A DNA stretch of 64,000 nucleotides from Hydrangea macrophylla (GCA_033977485.1 CM066992.1:105511450-105575449), one strand, 5' to 3'. Numbered from the stretch's first letter, positions 21,054 through 32,691 are shown. Numbers and translations: made by a program. The notes: generated from the sequence alone by a model not told the origin.

Positions 21054-21531
21054 GTACTACGTCTTCTCCAGCAGTTTGTCAAAACAGCATATATAAACGT
21101 GCACTACATGCATTTAACCCATCTAAACATCATAATAACTTGCATAAACATCACATAAAGAGACCAAGTGAGTTAGAACTCACCTAGGGTGCGTTTGGGT
21201 GTGTTTAAGTTTGAAAACTTCAAGCTTCCTCTCTTTCTCTTCTTCTCTGTTTCTGTCTTCTCTCTGTCTCCTCCTTCTTCTTTCTTCTTCTTCCTGCTTC
21301 TTCTCCTTCTTCCCAGCTGCCGAAGGAGTGAGTGTGTGTGTGGGTGTGTATATATGTGTGTATAGATATAGATATATGTATGTGTATATATATCTCACAA
21401 GAGGTATATCTCTCTCTCTCTCAAGCTGCCAAAGTGACCCAAGGCCATAAATATGGAACATATATATAGGCATAAGGGAGTGCCACGCGTTTAAAGCTGA
21501 AGGAAAGAAGAAAACATTTCTCAGGTTATGT

Positions 21532-21743
21532 CAATCGATTGAGACACCAGTCAATCGATTGGTAACAGATATTTGTATTCAATCGATTGGAAACAAGGTC
21601 AATCGATTGAGATGAATGGCAATCGATTGGAATGTTTGACACGTCATCACTTTTAGTCGGTTGAATGTAAATCGATTGGGATAACTTATCAATCGATTGG
21701 TATCAGAAAAGTGTCAATCGATTGGGAATATGTCAATCGATTG
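21532..21743. repeat. CAATCGATTG palindrome cluster 2, 3' LTR
   Basis: Eight perfect copies start at 21532, 21552, 21580, 21600, 21620, 21690, 21715 and 21734, with a near copy at 21669 and a weaker one near 21655. Spacings are mostly 19-20 or 25 bp. On the minus strand this cluster is 93-304 bp from the LTR start, upstream of the TATA box, in U3. Confidence 0.9.
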
Positions 21744-21836
21744 AGATCAAAAATCACCAGAAGGAAGAGAAAGTTTATACGAGTATAGAAATGAAATACC
21801 GGGTCTTATTAAAATACCAAAATACAGGGTATTACA

Positions 21837-21850
21837 TCATCCACCACTCA
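21837..21850 (-). other. Polypurine tract of Tekay element
   Basis: On the minus strand the bases before the 3' LTR read gagtggtggatga, purine-rich but not perfect. It lies right next to the LTR as required. Confidence 0.5.
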
Positions 21851-21888
21851 ACAAAAGATTTCGTCCTCGAAATCAAAAGCAACAAGGT

Positions 21889-24800
21889 CTAAAACAAAAA
21901 CGAAAACTTCTCGCGCATCTCCGACTCTAGTTCCCACGAAGCTTCTCCTTCATCATGATGCTTCCACTGAATCTTGACTAGCGGGATCTCCTTGTTCCTG
22001 AGTTTCTTGATTCCTCGATCCATAATACGAACAGGTCCTTCATTGAATGTAACGTCGCTGTTGACTTCGATATCTTCAAAGTTGATCTCGTGCGCTGGGT
22101 TGTGAACACACTTTCTCAGCATACTGATGTGAAAAACGTTGTGCACTCCTGACATCTTTGGTGGCAACGCAAGGCGATAAGCAACTTTTCCAACACGCTC
22201 CAGAATCTCGAATGGTCCGATGAAACGTGGCGATAATTTGCCCCTTTTCTGACCGAATCTGACGATTCCTCGAACAGGTGAAACCTTGAGTAATACGTGA
22301 TCTCCAATGGCAAACTCCAAGTCTTTGCGTCGCTTGTCAGCATAACTCTTGTATCTGGTCTGAGCTGTCTTCATCTTCTCACGTACGACTTGAATCTTCT
22401 CACTGGTTTCTCGTACCATCTCCGGCCCAAGAAGTTGACTATCTCCGACTTCGGTCCAACATAGCGGCGATCGGCAAGGTCTTCCGTACAAAGCTTCAAA
22501 TGGTGCCATATCTATGCTCGAATGATAACTATTATTATAGGCGAACTCAATCAGAGGTAAGTGTATCTCCCAAGAACTCTCAAAATCAATGACACAAGCT
22601 CGTAACATATCTTCCATCACTTGATTAACTCGTTCCGTCTGTCCGTCTGTCTGTGGATGAAAAGCTGAACTCAAGTTCAATGTCGTTCCCATCGCTGTCT
22701 GGAGACTCTTCCAAAATTCTGCAGTAAAGCGCGAATCTCGGTCTGACACAATAGATACAGGCACTCCATGTAATCGTACAACATGTTGTAGATACATTCG
22801 GCTCAAACGTTCTACTGAGTATGTCATGCTATAGGCAATAAAATGTGCCGTCTTAGTAAGTCGATCCACGATTACCCATATAGCATCGTGATTCTGCTGC
22901 GACTTCGGCAATCCTACCACGAAATCCATGGTTATGTGTTCCCATTTCCATTGAGGAATAGGTAACGGTTGTAGAAGTCCAGGTGGTCTTTGATGTTCTG
23001 CCTTTACTTGTTTACAAGTAAGACACTGAGAAACATACTCAGCCACTTCTCGCTTCATTCCTTCCCACCAAAAATTTCTCTTCAGATCCTTGTACATCTT
23101 TGTACCTCCGGGATGAATAGTCATTCGTGACTTATGAGCTTCATCCAATATTTCCTTCCGGAGATTTTCTTCATTAGGTACACAGAGTCTACCTTTACAT
23201 CGTAAAGCTCCGTCGGTACTAATACTCCAGACTTCTGGTTCCTTGGCTGACATCTTGGCAAACCATAATTTCAAATCCTCTACTGTCTGTTGAGCCTCTA
23301 TGATACGACTGATTAAAGTCGGTTGTACCATAAGACATCCAAAATGTTGTCCTTCCATTGGCTCCACTGGCTGAAGATCAAATTCAGCAATTTCTTCCAA
23401 TGCTCTCCATTCTCTAATTAGTAATGCAGCGATCACTAATCGAGGTTTACGGCTCAAAGCATCTGCTACTACGTTTGCTTTGCCGGGATGGTATTGCAAA
23501 GAAAAGTCATAGTCTTTGAGTAACTCCATCCATCTTCGCTGTCTCATATTCAACTCCTTTTGAGAGAATAAATACTTCAAGCTCTTATGATCGGAAAATA
23601 GATCAAACTTTTCTCCGTAGAGATAGTGTCTCCAAATTTTCAATGCAAACACTATTGCTGCTAATTCCAGATCATGCGTAGGATAATTTTTCTCATGTAC
23701 CTTCAATTGTCTTGATCCATATGCGATAACATTTCCATCTTGCATAAGCACACATCCAAGTCCTTGGTACGATGCATCACTGTAGATCACATACTTCTCT
23801 CCACTCTTAGGTAATGCGAGTACTGGTGCAGAAGTCAATCTTTCTTTTAACTCCTGAAATGCACCCTCATGCTTGTCTGTCCATTCATACTTCGTCTCCT
23901 TCCTTGTTAAATTCGTCAATGGTCCTGCTAACTTGGAGAACCCTTCTACGAATCTTCTGTAATATCCTGCTAAACCCAGAAAACTTCTGACTTCGGTCGC
24001 ATTTGTCGGTCTGTTCCAGCTTAAGACTGCATTAATCTTAGATGAGTCCACCGAAATACCTTCCTGAGATATAACGTGTCCCAAGAATTTGACTTCCTGT
24101 AGCCAAAACTCACACTTGCTGAACTTTGCATACAACTTGCTATCTCGAAGTGTTTGCAAGGCAACTTGTAAATGCTCCTTGTGATCCTCTTCTGTCTTTG
24201 AGTAGATCAGTATATCATCAATGAACACAATAATGAACTTATCCAGATATGGTCTGAATACTCTATTCATCAAGTCCATAAATACTGCTGGCGCATTCGT
24301 CAATCCAAAAGGCATAACTAGAAACTCGTAATGCCCGTATCTTGTTCTGAAAGCAGTCTTCGATACATCCTCTGGTCGAACTAACAGCTGGTGGTATCCT
24401 GAACGCAGATCGATCTTGGAGAAGATCCTAGATCCTTGTAACTGGTCGAATAGGTCATCTATCCGAGGTAACGGATATCTATTCTTAATCGTAACCTTGT
24501 TCAACTCCCTGTAGTCTATACAGAGTCGAAGTGTTCCGTCCTTCTTCTTTACAAACAGAACTGGTGCTCCCCAAGGCGATGTACTCGGTCGAACAAATCC
24601 TAGATTCTCGAGTTCTTGAACTTGCTTCTTCAATTCTAACATCTCAGTTGGTGCCATCCTGTATGGAGTCTTAGAAATAGGCAATGTATCAGGTACTAAT
24701 TCCACACAGAAGTCTATTTCTCTTTTCGGTGGAAGTCCTTTAATATCCTGAAATACATCCTGAAAGTCTCGTACAATAGGAATTTGATCCATCGTAAGCT

Positions 24801-26409
24801 CCGTACTTGTACTAATGATCGTAGCCAAATTACTCGTAAGAAACATGTCGCTTGTCGGTTGACACTGAAATCTGATCGTCGGCTTTCCTCGTATTGGAAA
24901 TACAATCGTTCTAGTAGGGCAATCCAAATTGGCACTGTACTTAGTTAACCAATCCATCCCTAGGATAACATCAAATTCTGACATCGACAGAACTACCAAG
25001 TCTGCTGGAAGATTCCTATCTCCCAAAGTCAAAGGGCAATCTCTACACACTTTGCTCAACTTAACTGTCACTCCCAATGGTGACACAGCATTCAGTGCTG
25101 CCTCAAGTGTCTGGGGTTCTAAACCCAATTGACGTACAATCTTAACAGCAATAAAAGAACGTGCGGCTCCAGTATCAAATAAAGCTTTAACTGGACTATG
25201 AAAGAGTACAAGTGTACCTTCCAAATGTTGCTGCTCATCAGCATTAAAGCCTGCTTCTTCTGGAATAATAGCATTCATCCTCGTCTGATCTGGAGGTCCT
25301 TGAATTCCTTGCACTGGTGCCCCGTAGTATCCTCCTCGTGGTGCACGACAATCCTTGCTCAAGTGTCCTGGTTTGTTGCAGTTGCGGCAGACAATATCTG
25401 GCCTGCGATTAGGTCTGAAGACGGTGCAGTTCCTGGCAATATGTCCGGGTTTTCCACAGTTAAAACATCCTCCACTATTGCTGGGTGGGGCTGTTAGTAA
25501 TGCCTGTGGCTGTAGTTCTCGCTGTTGATTTTGCTGGGGTCGATTATAACTCTGCTGTGGTTTCCTGGTTCCTTCCCAGATTCTCTTGTTTCCTTGAAAA
25601 TTTTCCTGAGGTCTCCATCCTTGGGTATTTCTCAGTGGTCGATTAGGGAAATTTCTCTGTTGAAACCCTCGTGACGACTGAGGTTGATTCGTCTGTGATT
25701 GCCGTACTGAATTAGCATCCTTTTATAATCCTGTAGCAAATCTAACAATTTCCTCATACGACTGGTTCAAATGACCAACCATCATATGTCTGAGGTGGGG
25801 GTTCAGTCCTTGGTGAAATCTCTTCACCTTCTTCTGCGGCGTGTCTATCATGTGCTGAGCAAATCTGGATAGACGCTCAAACTGTGTTGTGTATTCCCGT
25901 ACATTCCATCCTCCTTGGATCAAATTGAGAAAGTTCCTTTCCTGTTGATCTCTCTCATCTTCTGGAAAATACTTATCCAAAAATCCGCCTTTGAATGTCT
26001 CCCATGGCATAGCTCTAGCGGCATCGATCCCAACAGTGGCTTGCTCAGCTTCCCACCAATCTGCGGCGGCATAGGTGAGCTGAAACGTAGCAAGGCGACG
26101 CTTCTCTTGTTCGCTGCATTCCAATGCTCCAAATATCAACTCCATCTCTCTTATCCATTGCTCTGCTTTCCATGGTTCTGTTAGTCCATCAAACTTTTCG
26201 GGACGTAACCCACGAAAATTTGCTAACAGCTTATCTCCAGTCTGTCTTGGTGGCGGGGGTACAAAAGGTCTCTGGTGGGTGGAGTGATTATATGTATCTC
26301 CCACATGCTCCATCCTCTGCATAAATGCTTCAAAAATTCCCGTTGGATCCATCCCTTCCGGTATAGGTGCTCCATTACGTGCTTGGTGATTTCTCAAGGG
26401 TCCTACCAT
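21889..26409 (-). CDS. gag-pol: Tekay gag-pol polyprotein, one in-frame stop
   Basis: One frame of 1506 codons from ATG at 26409 to a stop at 21889. Domains in order: Gag capsid core (residues 1-228), a stop TAA at 25723-25725, two CCHC zinc knuckles ([14 protein letters not shown] and [14 protein letters not shown]), protease ([11 protein letters not shown]), RT ([21 protein letters not shown]), RNase H ([12 protein letters not shown]), integrase ([29 protein letters not shown]) and a chromodomain-like tail ([12 protein letters not shown] ... [11 protein letters not shown]). The apparent ORF start at 25362 is not a true start; the frame simply continues from the zinc knuckles. The stop lies before the nucleocapsid, so it would truncate Gag. 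No frameshift is present. Confidence 0.92.
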
Positions 26410-26762
26410 GATGATAACGAGTATCGCCTACAAACGACATATTGATCAGCTGAAAGTCTTCTCGTAGAAACGAACTCAAGATAGAACAAGAACAGTAAAA
26501 CTAACCATTCTACTAAACAACACATCACAATGCAACAACCGAAAATATAACAAAAGTACTGCTCGTATATATATATCAAAAGATGTACCGTATAGTACAC
26601 ACTAGTCAAACTGTGTACCATATGGGACAAGAGTTACAACAACTAAAGTCAGCTAATACTATACAAAGCTATGGTCAATAGCTATCTCTCAAGCTCCCAA
26701 AAATCTGGTGGACAACATGTCCTAATATAAACTAACAAAATCTACACCCTGCCGATCCTGAC

Positions 26763-27776
26763 TCAAAAGTCGTCAGCATCTGATCCTGCTGGTGGTGCCT
26801 CGTCCTCTGGGTCTATATCCATCTCCTCAAGTGGATCATCCTCAACTGGTGCGACAAGATCTCCAACTACTACCCCTATATCCCAATCCTCTATCATCTC
26901 TGCATCATCGTCCTCCATCACGTCTACTATCGCCTGGTTAGCGACATCAACAGCTACTGCAGCGAATCCGTCGGCTATATCAAGAGCTCCTGCTATAGCT
27001 ATCTCTCCCATAACAAAATCTGCTGGCTGTGCTACCATCTGAGCTATCCATCCTACTGCCATATCGGCCATGGCTGCCATATGCATAATCGGTCCGGCTG
27101 GTATCTGAAGCACAACAGGTATCTCTGGCACAACTATCTCCTCGGGGTCATCCTCCTCATCTACTACTACGTCTGCCTCAATAGCCTCTGGGTCTGGTAC
27201 TGGATTCTCCGGCTCAAACTCTGGCTCCTCGGGGTCATCCTCAGCTTCATCATCATCTGCATCGTCTGCATGCTCATCCTCTACTGGGTCCTCATCATCT
27301 ATCGGCTCCTCCTCTCCATCTCCACCCATGTCCTCATCGGGATGCTCATCCTGAGGCTCTACATCTTCCTCATCCTCAATCGGCTCATGCTCTGGCTCTG
27401 GGACGGGTACGTCGGGCACTGGTGATGGTGGGGCTGCTGGAACTGCTGCTGGTGCAACTACGGGCTCTGGTGGACCGGCTACAATGGCTCTCAACTCAAT
27501 CTCATCCATCTCTGGTTTACTCAAAACTAGTCGCAACATCTCCTGGCAAATGTCTCTGCCAACTCTCGCTAAATGGTAAGCATCCATGCGCATCTGTGTC
27601 GGGTGAGTACTCCTGGTCACATAAAGTGCTCTCCACATGTCCTCCTCTAAATGTCGACTAGCTATATGGCACACACGCTCACGATAAAAATCTGGGTCAG
27701 CTGGCTCCACGGTATCTCCATGGATAATATGTCCTCCATAAGCATCGGTAACAAACTGATGAAACTCTGGATCCAT
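26763..27776 (-). CDS. Extra ORF before gag in the Tekay element, acidic protein
   Basis: 337 codons from ATG at 27776 to a stop at 26763, between the primer-binding site and gag. I recognise no domain. Residues 1-100 look folded (YRERVCHIASRH, ICQEMLRLVLSKPEMDE); residues about 105-125 are Pro/Ala/Val-rich; residues about 127-215 are dominated by Asp and Glu; about 225-290 are hydrophobic with many Met and Ala; the end is acidic again. It is intact, in an element whose gag-pol is intact save for one stop. The composition argues against DNA binding. Start is the first ATG after the LTR (distance 170 bp). Extra ORFs occur in several plant Ty3/gypsy groups; the role of this one is unknown. Confidence 0.75.
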   Translation of the reverse strand: MDPEFHQFVTDAYGGHIIHGDTVEPADPDFYRERVCHIASRHLEEDMWRALYVTRSTHPTQMRMDAYHLARVGRDICQEMLRLVLSKPEMDEIELRAIVAGPPEPVVAPAAVPAAPPSPVPDVPVPEPEHEPIEDEEDVEPQDEHPDEDMGGDGEEEPIDDEDPVEDEHADDADDDEAEDDPEEPEFEPENPVPDPEAIEADVVVDEEDDPEEIVVPEIPVVLQIPAGPIMHMAAMADMAVGWIAQMVAQPADFVMGEIAIAGALDIADGFAAVAVDVANQAIVDVMEDDDAEMIEDWDIGVVVGDLVAPVEDDPLEEMDIDPEDEAPPAGSDADDF

Positions 27777-27925
27777 GCTATCCTGCAAAGGAAACTATCT
27801 ATCGTCAGGAAGACGAACTTATCTTATACTCATATCTCATCTCAAAGAATCTTAACAATACTAAGACCAGATGGTGTGGAAATACTTAGTGAACAAAAGT
27901 ATCACAACCTAGAGTACCGAACCTA

Positions 27926-27938
27926 GGCTCTGATACCA
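27926..27938 (-). other. Primer-binding site of Tekay element (initiator Met tRNA)
   Basis: TGGTATCAGAGCC on the minus strand, 7 bp inside the 5' LTR, matches the initiator-Met tRNA 3' end used by many plant LTR elements. Confidence 0.85.
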
Positions 27939-29239
27939 AAAATCCTGTCACGCCCCGGAGCAGCATAAATAGAGAAAAATAAATTTCCTTTATGGGTCCA
28001 TAAGGAATGACAGGTGAAAGTCACTAATAATCCACACCACGCAGTACTAGTCCAAAAGAAAAGCAACAGTAATCAACTGAAAATAGCACAAAGTGCTAAC
28101 TATTACAAACTATCAGAGTATGGTCCACAGGATCACAACAGGTCTGAAGACAACAAATGCCCAAGTACCCATTAACAAAAGTTTAACAGAACAACTGAAA
28201 TTAAATCTAATTATAACATCTTCAGTCTTCAGCTGGCATAAGGATAATCCTTCCTGGTGTAATCGTCATCGGTGGGGCCTTCCTCTGGATAACACTCATC
28301 AGTGTACTGGTCATCACCTGTAAAACAAGGGGCAGGATATTCTGGACGGGGAATGTCCAGGCAATAAAAAGGCCGTCAGCTTACTGAGAGCTGAGTGAGC
28401 GTAAACTAACGAGGTACCAGTTATCTGAAGTAAACACAAGCTTATGAAACACGAGTTAACATCTTATATATATAAAGATAACATTATCTTGTTCCTCTCT
28501 TCATTCTTGTAAACCGACCCTTATCGTCTTGTTACTCAAATACCGAACTCAACATATTCAGATATCATGAACAGACTCAATCGTTTAACTCTAGGGATAC
28601 ACCCTTATTCTGTCCATCGCTTTTAAGAGCAATGGTCCTGCTCACCGCATGTCATGGACTCCACGTCAGTCTGTCCCCAGCTTTTAAGAACAATGGTCCT
28701 GTTCACCGCATTTCAGGGATATAACGTTTCGAACAAGGCATATCAATCTATTGCCACGACTTAACGTCATCTACTAGTGATCCCAGCTCACCGCTTTTAA
28801 GAACCATGGTCCGGTTCACCGCTTTTAAGAGCATATCACAGATCATCCAGTCTATCTTAAGACTTCTTGGTCCAGCTCACCGCTTTTAAGAACCATGGTC
28901 CGGTTCACCGCTTTTAAGAGCATAACATGACCAATCATCCATCCACGTACCATTCCCGGAACTTACCAAACCTACTTACGTTCCATTCTAACATCGACAC
29001 ATGACAATTCCCAATGTGGCCTGACTACTCGGATTAAAAGAAACGGATATCGAACTCATATCAGAAACAACACGTCAACCCACGACATAACATTACTTTT
29101 TATTCATTATCCATAAATCTTTGGTGTCACATTTCCCCTGTCTACCCCATAGTCGCATACGGGAATTCCCAAATCAGAAATCGAACAACCGAACTTCTTA
29201 TATAATAAATAGGCAAAGGAAACCATGTACTGATCATGT

Positions 29240-29399
29240 CAATCGATTGGAACAAACGTTCAATCGATTGGAACAAAAGTTATGTCAATCGATTGAGAAA
29301 TATGTCAATCGATTGGAATACTGTCAATCGATTGAAATCCTATTCAATCGATTGGAATGCAACTGATGTCAATCGATTGGGATTTATGTCAATCGATTG
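29240..29399. repeat. CAATCGATTG palindrome cluster 1, 5' LTR
   Basis: Same eight copies as at 20894-21053 (offset 8346). Lies 783-942 bp into the LTR, so downstream of the TATA box and within the expected transcript. Confidence 0.9.
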
Positions 29400-29805
29400 G
29401 TACTACGTCTTCTCCAGCAGTTTGTCAAAACAGCATATATAAACGTGCACTACATGCATTTAACCCATCTAAACATCATAATAACTTGCATAAACATCAC
29501 ATAAAGAGACCAAGTGAGTTAGAACTCACCTAGGGTGCGTTTGGGTGTGTTTAAGTTTGAAAACTTCAAGCTTCCTCTCTTTCTCTTCTTCTCTGTTTCT
29601 GTCTTCTCTCTGTCTCCTCCTTCTTCTTTCTTCTTCTTCCTGCTTCTTCTCCTTCTTCCCAGCTGCCGAAGGAGTGAGTGTGTGTGTGGGTGTGTATATA
29701 TGTGTGTATAGATATAGATATATGTATGTGTATATATATCTCACAAGAGGTATATCTCTCTCTCTCTCAAGCTGCCAAAGTGACCCAAGGCCATAAATAT
29801 GGAAC

Positions 29806-29814
29806 ATATATATA
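29806..29814 (-). promoter_or_regulatory. TATA-like element of Tekay LTR
   Basis: TATATATA on the minus strand, 368 bp into the LTR, directly downstream of the U3 palindrome cluster. Position fits a core promoter; not tested. Confidence 0.45.
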
Positions 29815-29877
29815 GGCATAAGGGAGTGCCACGCGTTTAAAGCTGAAGGAAAGAAGAAAACATTTCTCAGGTTATGT

Positions 29878-30089
29878 CAATCGATTGAGACACCAGTCAA
29901 TCGATTGGTAACAGATATTTGTATTCAATCGATTGGAAACAAGGTCAATCGATTGAGATGAATGGCAATCGATTGGAATGTTTGACACGTCATCACTTTT
30001 AGTCGGTTGAATGTAAATCGATTGGGATAACTTATCAATCGATTGGTATCAGAAAAGTGTCAATCGATTGGGAATATGTCAATCGATTG
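29878..30089. repeat. CAATCGATTG palindrome cluster 2, 5' LTR
   Basis: Same copies as at 21532-21743 (offset 8346). Lies upstream of the TATA box, so it is where an enhancer would be expected. Confidence 0.9.
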
Positions 30090-30187
30090 AGATCAAAAAT
30101 CACCAGAAGGAAGAGAAAGTTTATACGAGTATAGAAATGAAATACCGGGTCTTATTAAAATACCAAAATACAGGGTATTACAATAAA

Positions 30188-31579
30188 GAACAAAAGTTCA
30201 ACACTCATCACAATTGTGGTTGGCATGATCAATTGATCATATAAAACAAACGAGCAAATTTAAGTTTGAATGGTTTGAAATCTAACCAGAAGCAGCCAAA
30301 CAAGAGCCCATTTCCAACTTTTTTTTTCTTTTAATTATCAGCAAGAAATTTTATTAAAGACCCCATATTGCAAAGGGAAATGCATCCACTCCTGCAAAGG
30401 GATACAGAAAAGCACCAACAAAACTACCCAAACAGGACCAGACAAGAACAAACAAGGACCAACCCCAAGTAAGACAGCACCCAAAACTAAAAGCAAAAGA
30501 GTTCCTCTAAAAGATCATCAATCAATAGTAGATAAACAATGCATAGAGAATCTAAGCCCAAACATGGATCATCCATAGATAAACAATCAAGAACCAAGAA
30601 AAAATCCCTAACAAAGTGGTTAGTCAAAAAGTTATTCCTAACTAAACTTAGAAGAAAATTGTTGAAATAATTGAATATCAAAACATGTGGTGGTAAAGAA
30701 ACATGGGAAAAAAGCCATGGGTAGCAAAATAAAAGCACCTCTTATAATAGAGCCGACATACAATTTAATAACCCCACATATATATATATATATATCTTTC
30801 TATATAATCTTACCCTATGTGTGGAAAAAGAAAAAGAAAATGATATATAAAAAAGCTTCTATTTTGTGCATTAATCTCTAACCCCAAAAGAAAAATTTTC
30901 TTCTACTCGTTGAATCGAAGAAACAATGGTCAATAAGCTAACCCTTAAGGATACTTCCTAGACAAAAGACTCAAAATCACACGACAGACAATGAAAACTA
31001 CTTTACCAAACACTACATATTCAACCAACAAACGCATCCAATGAACCCCATATGATGCCTTGGGGAATGGAAGTCAGTTCAGTAGTCAAAAGACAAGGTG
31101 TGAAAAAATGATAAACTGAAAAGATAAGTATTAAATAACTTGGATGTTGCTTCAGAATATCATGAAGCCAGAGCATCACATAGAATCAATTCAAAACATC
31201 ACTTTTTAGGGAGACTCAACAATATAGAATCGAAAAAACACCGTGAGGTTTTCCATTATTTAGAGTAAATCAGCAAACAACAACCATGAAGCAATGTATT
31301 ATAATTGGAAGTACATAATCCTTTATACTAGGTATTAGCCATTTCAAATATTCAAGTTGACCAAGAATTTTGCAGGACTTATCCTCATGAAGAAGTTTGG
31401 CATTTAAGGTAATTGATGAACATTTGATTTATTTTAATGAACTGAAAAACTTTGGTCTTTCCATATGAACCTGTTCTTTTCTGTACTAACTCATCCAAGT
31501 TTTTTCATTTCTTATTTCTTACATTATTCGATACTAGTTCAAACATCACCATCATAGATCTGAAACATCACCATACTAG
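30188..31579. other. Harbinger-like element interior, no gene seen
   Basis: AT-rich with no credible ORF. A stretch near 30350-30480 (agaccccatattgcaaaggg, then repeated caaaca and accaac phrases) looks like a retroelement 3' remnant, but I cannot assign it. A TA microsatellite lies at 30778-30796. Confidence 0.4.
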
Positions 31580-31844
31580 CAGGGGCGGATCTAGAAAATC
31601 AATCTAGGGGGGCTTGATGTTCGGGGGCAGCGCCCCTGAAATTTTTTTTTTTGGACTTATTTATACATATTTTGGACTTTTATGCATATTTATACATTTT
31701 TTGTGTATATTTTGGACCTTTCTATACAAATTTTTATAATCAATACAAAAACTTAAGAGAGGGGGGGCTTAGTATGATAATTTTATAATGTCGGGGGGCT
31801 TAGTAGGTAATTTTCATAACTAGAGGGGGGCTTGAATGGAATTT

Positions 31845-31876
<32 letters not shown>

Positions 31877-31957
31877 GGGTGGGTAACATTAGTAATTTTT
31901 TTTGAAAATCTAGGGGGGGCTTGAGCCCCCCTTGCCCATACATCCGTCCCGCCCCTG
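31580..31957. mobile_element. hAT-like MITE with a 30-bp G run
   Basis: 378 bp with ends CAGGGGCGGATCTAG and, inverted, CAGGGGCGGGACGGA. Flanks are catactag and ctactagt, an imperfect 8-bp target duplication as expected for hAT. The interior is GGGGGCTT-rich on the plus strand and repeats the phrase ggggggctta. Bases 31846-31875 are 30 consecutive G. Confidence 0.65.
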
Positions 31958-32691
31958 CTACTAGTTCAAACATCATCCTGAAAAACAATTTTAAAAGCAA
32001 ATCAATTGTATTGATCAGAGCATGGAATCGTGTGTATAAGGCTAGCTTCTTAAACTACAAACATGCATAGATCTAGTTGGAGAAAACAAAAAAGTAGTAG
32101 ATTTGGCATCTTTTCCACATATTTTCGACACATCTAACATTTTTTCAACAAAAATGTTTGTAGATCTAAAGAGAAAAGCTCAGATCTAACATTTTCCCAA
32201 CATTCTATGAAACCCTAAACTTGAAAAACTGTAAAAGCGATGATGCAGATGACCCCTTACCTCGGTTTTCGGTGAACGGCGGCGGAGGCGACCTTCGACG
32301 ACTAGCTATTTCGCAAAATCTCTCTCCTTTCTCCTTGGTCTCTCTCTTCGATCTCCTCTCTCAGTAGGCGCGGCAATGGAGAACCTCTCTCCTCTCTCTT
32401 AGACATTTTAGAAAATGACATTTGATGGTCTATTGCAGTTTTGGGTATATTAAATACAGGGGGTAAATTTGTCTTTATACATCACAATCCCAATAACCCC
32501 TTATGCCCGTGTTTTTAATACCACCAGAGAGCTGGTATTAGTTTATCCCTCATACCCAGCATTATTTTTAACTAGAGGTCATTTTATACTGAGTTAACTT
32601 ATACCAAAAATGTGCAAACAAACGCAGTATAAGCCTGTATTGGATTATAATAGTCCAATCCGCCCCAATAATCCTGCAAACAAACGAGCCC
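31958..32691. other. Harbinger-like element right part, possible untranslated first exon
   Basis: No ORF. On the minus strand, about 32440 to 32263 looks like a CT-rich, GA-rich 5' leader ending in a donor ccgag|gtaagg. It could be the first exon of a lost transposase gene or a captured host exon. Evidence is composition and one splice motif only. Confidence 0.3.

Larger units (their letters stand above)
19600..21836 (-). repeat. 3' LTR of Tekay element
   Basis: 2237 bp, same length as the partner LTR and apparently identical. Contains palindrome clusters at 20894-21053 and 21532-21743, the repeat array at 20274-20580, and a TATA stretch at 21460-21468. Confidence 0.95.
19600..30182 (-). mobile_element. 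Tekay/Del-type Ty3/gypsy chromovirus, very young
   Basis: 10,583 bp on the minus strand with 2237-bp LTRs and target duplication ataaa (19595-19599, 30183-30187). The LTRs start tgtcacgcc and end ggtattaca (plus strand), and I saw no difference between them. It has an iMet-type primer-binding site, an extra ORF before gag, and one gag-pol frame ending in a chromodomain-like tail. The lineage is assigned from the RT, integrase and C-terminal segment, which match the Del/Tekay pattern. Only one stop codon (25723-25725) interrupts gag-pol. It lies inside the Harbinger-like element. Confidence 0.95.
27946..30182 (-). repeat. 5' LTR of Tekay element
   Basis: 2237 bp, apparently identical to 19600-21836. 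Drives the element: U3 with palindrome cluster 2 (29878-30089), TATA at 29806-29814, then a long R/U5 with cluster 1 (29240-29399). Confidence 0.95.
18809..32691. mobile_element. PIF/Harbinger-like element, split by the Tekay element
   Basis: The ends are GGGCTCGTTTGG (18809) and its inverse (ends 32691), flanked by TAA (18806-18808, 32692-32694). The empty site gcatataagggt is seen in the other arm of the fold-back element. A 3-bp TAA duplication with a GGGC..GTTTGG terminus is the PIF/Harbinger (Tourist) signature. Without the Tekay insertion it is about 3.3 kb (18809-19599 and 30188-32691). I see no transposase ORF; 18821-19599 and 30188-31579 have no recognisable gene. It also hosts a hAT-like MITE at 31580-31957. 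Confidence 0.75.

Noticed and set aside
27081..27425. Plus-strand ORF with many Leu and Trp residues
   Set aside because: It is the opposite-strand shadow of the acidic ORF 26763-27776.
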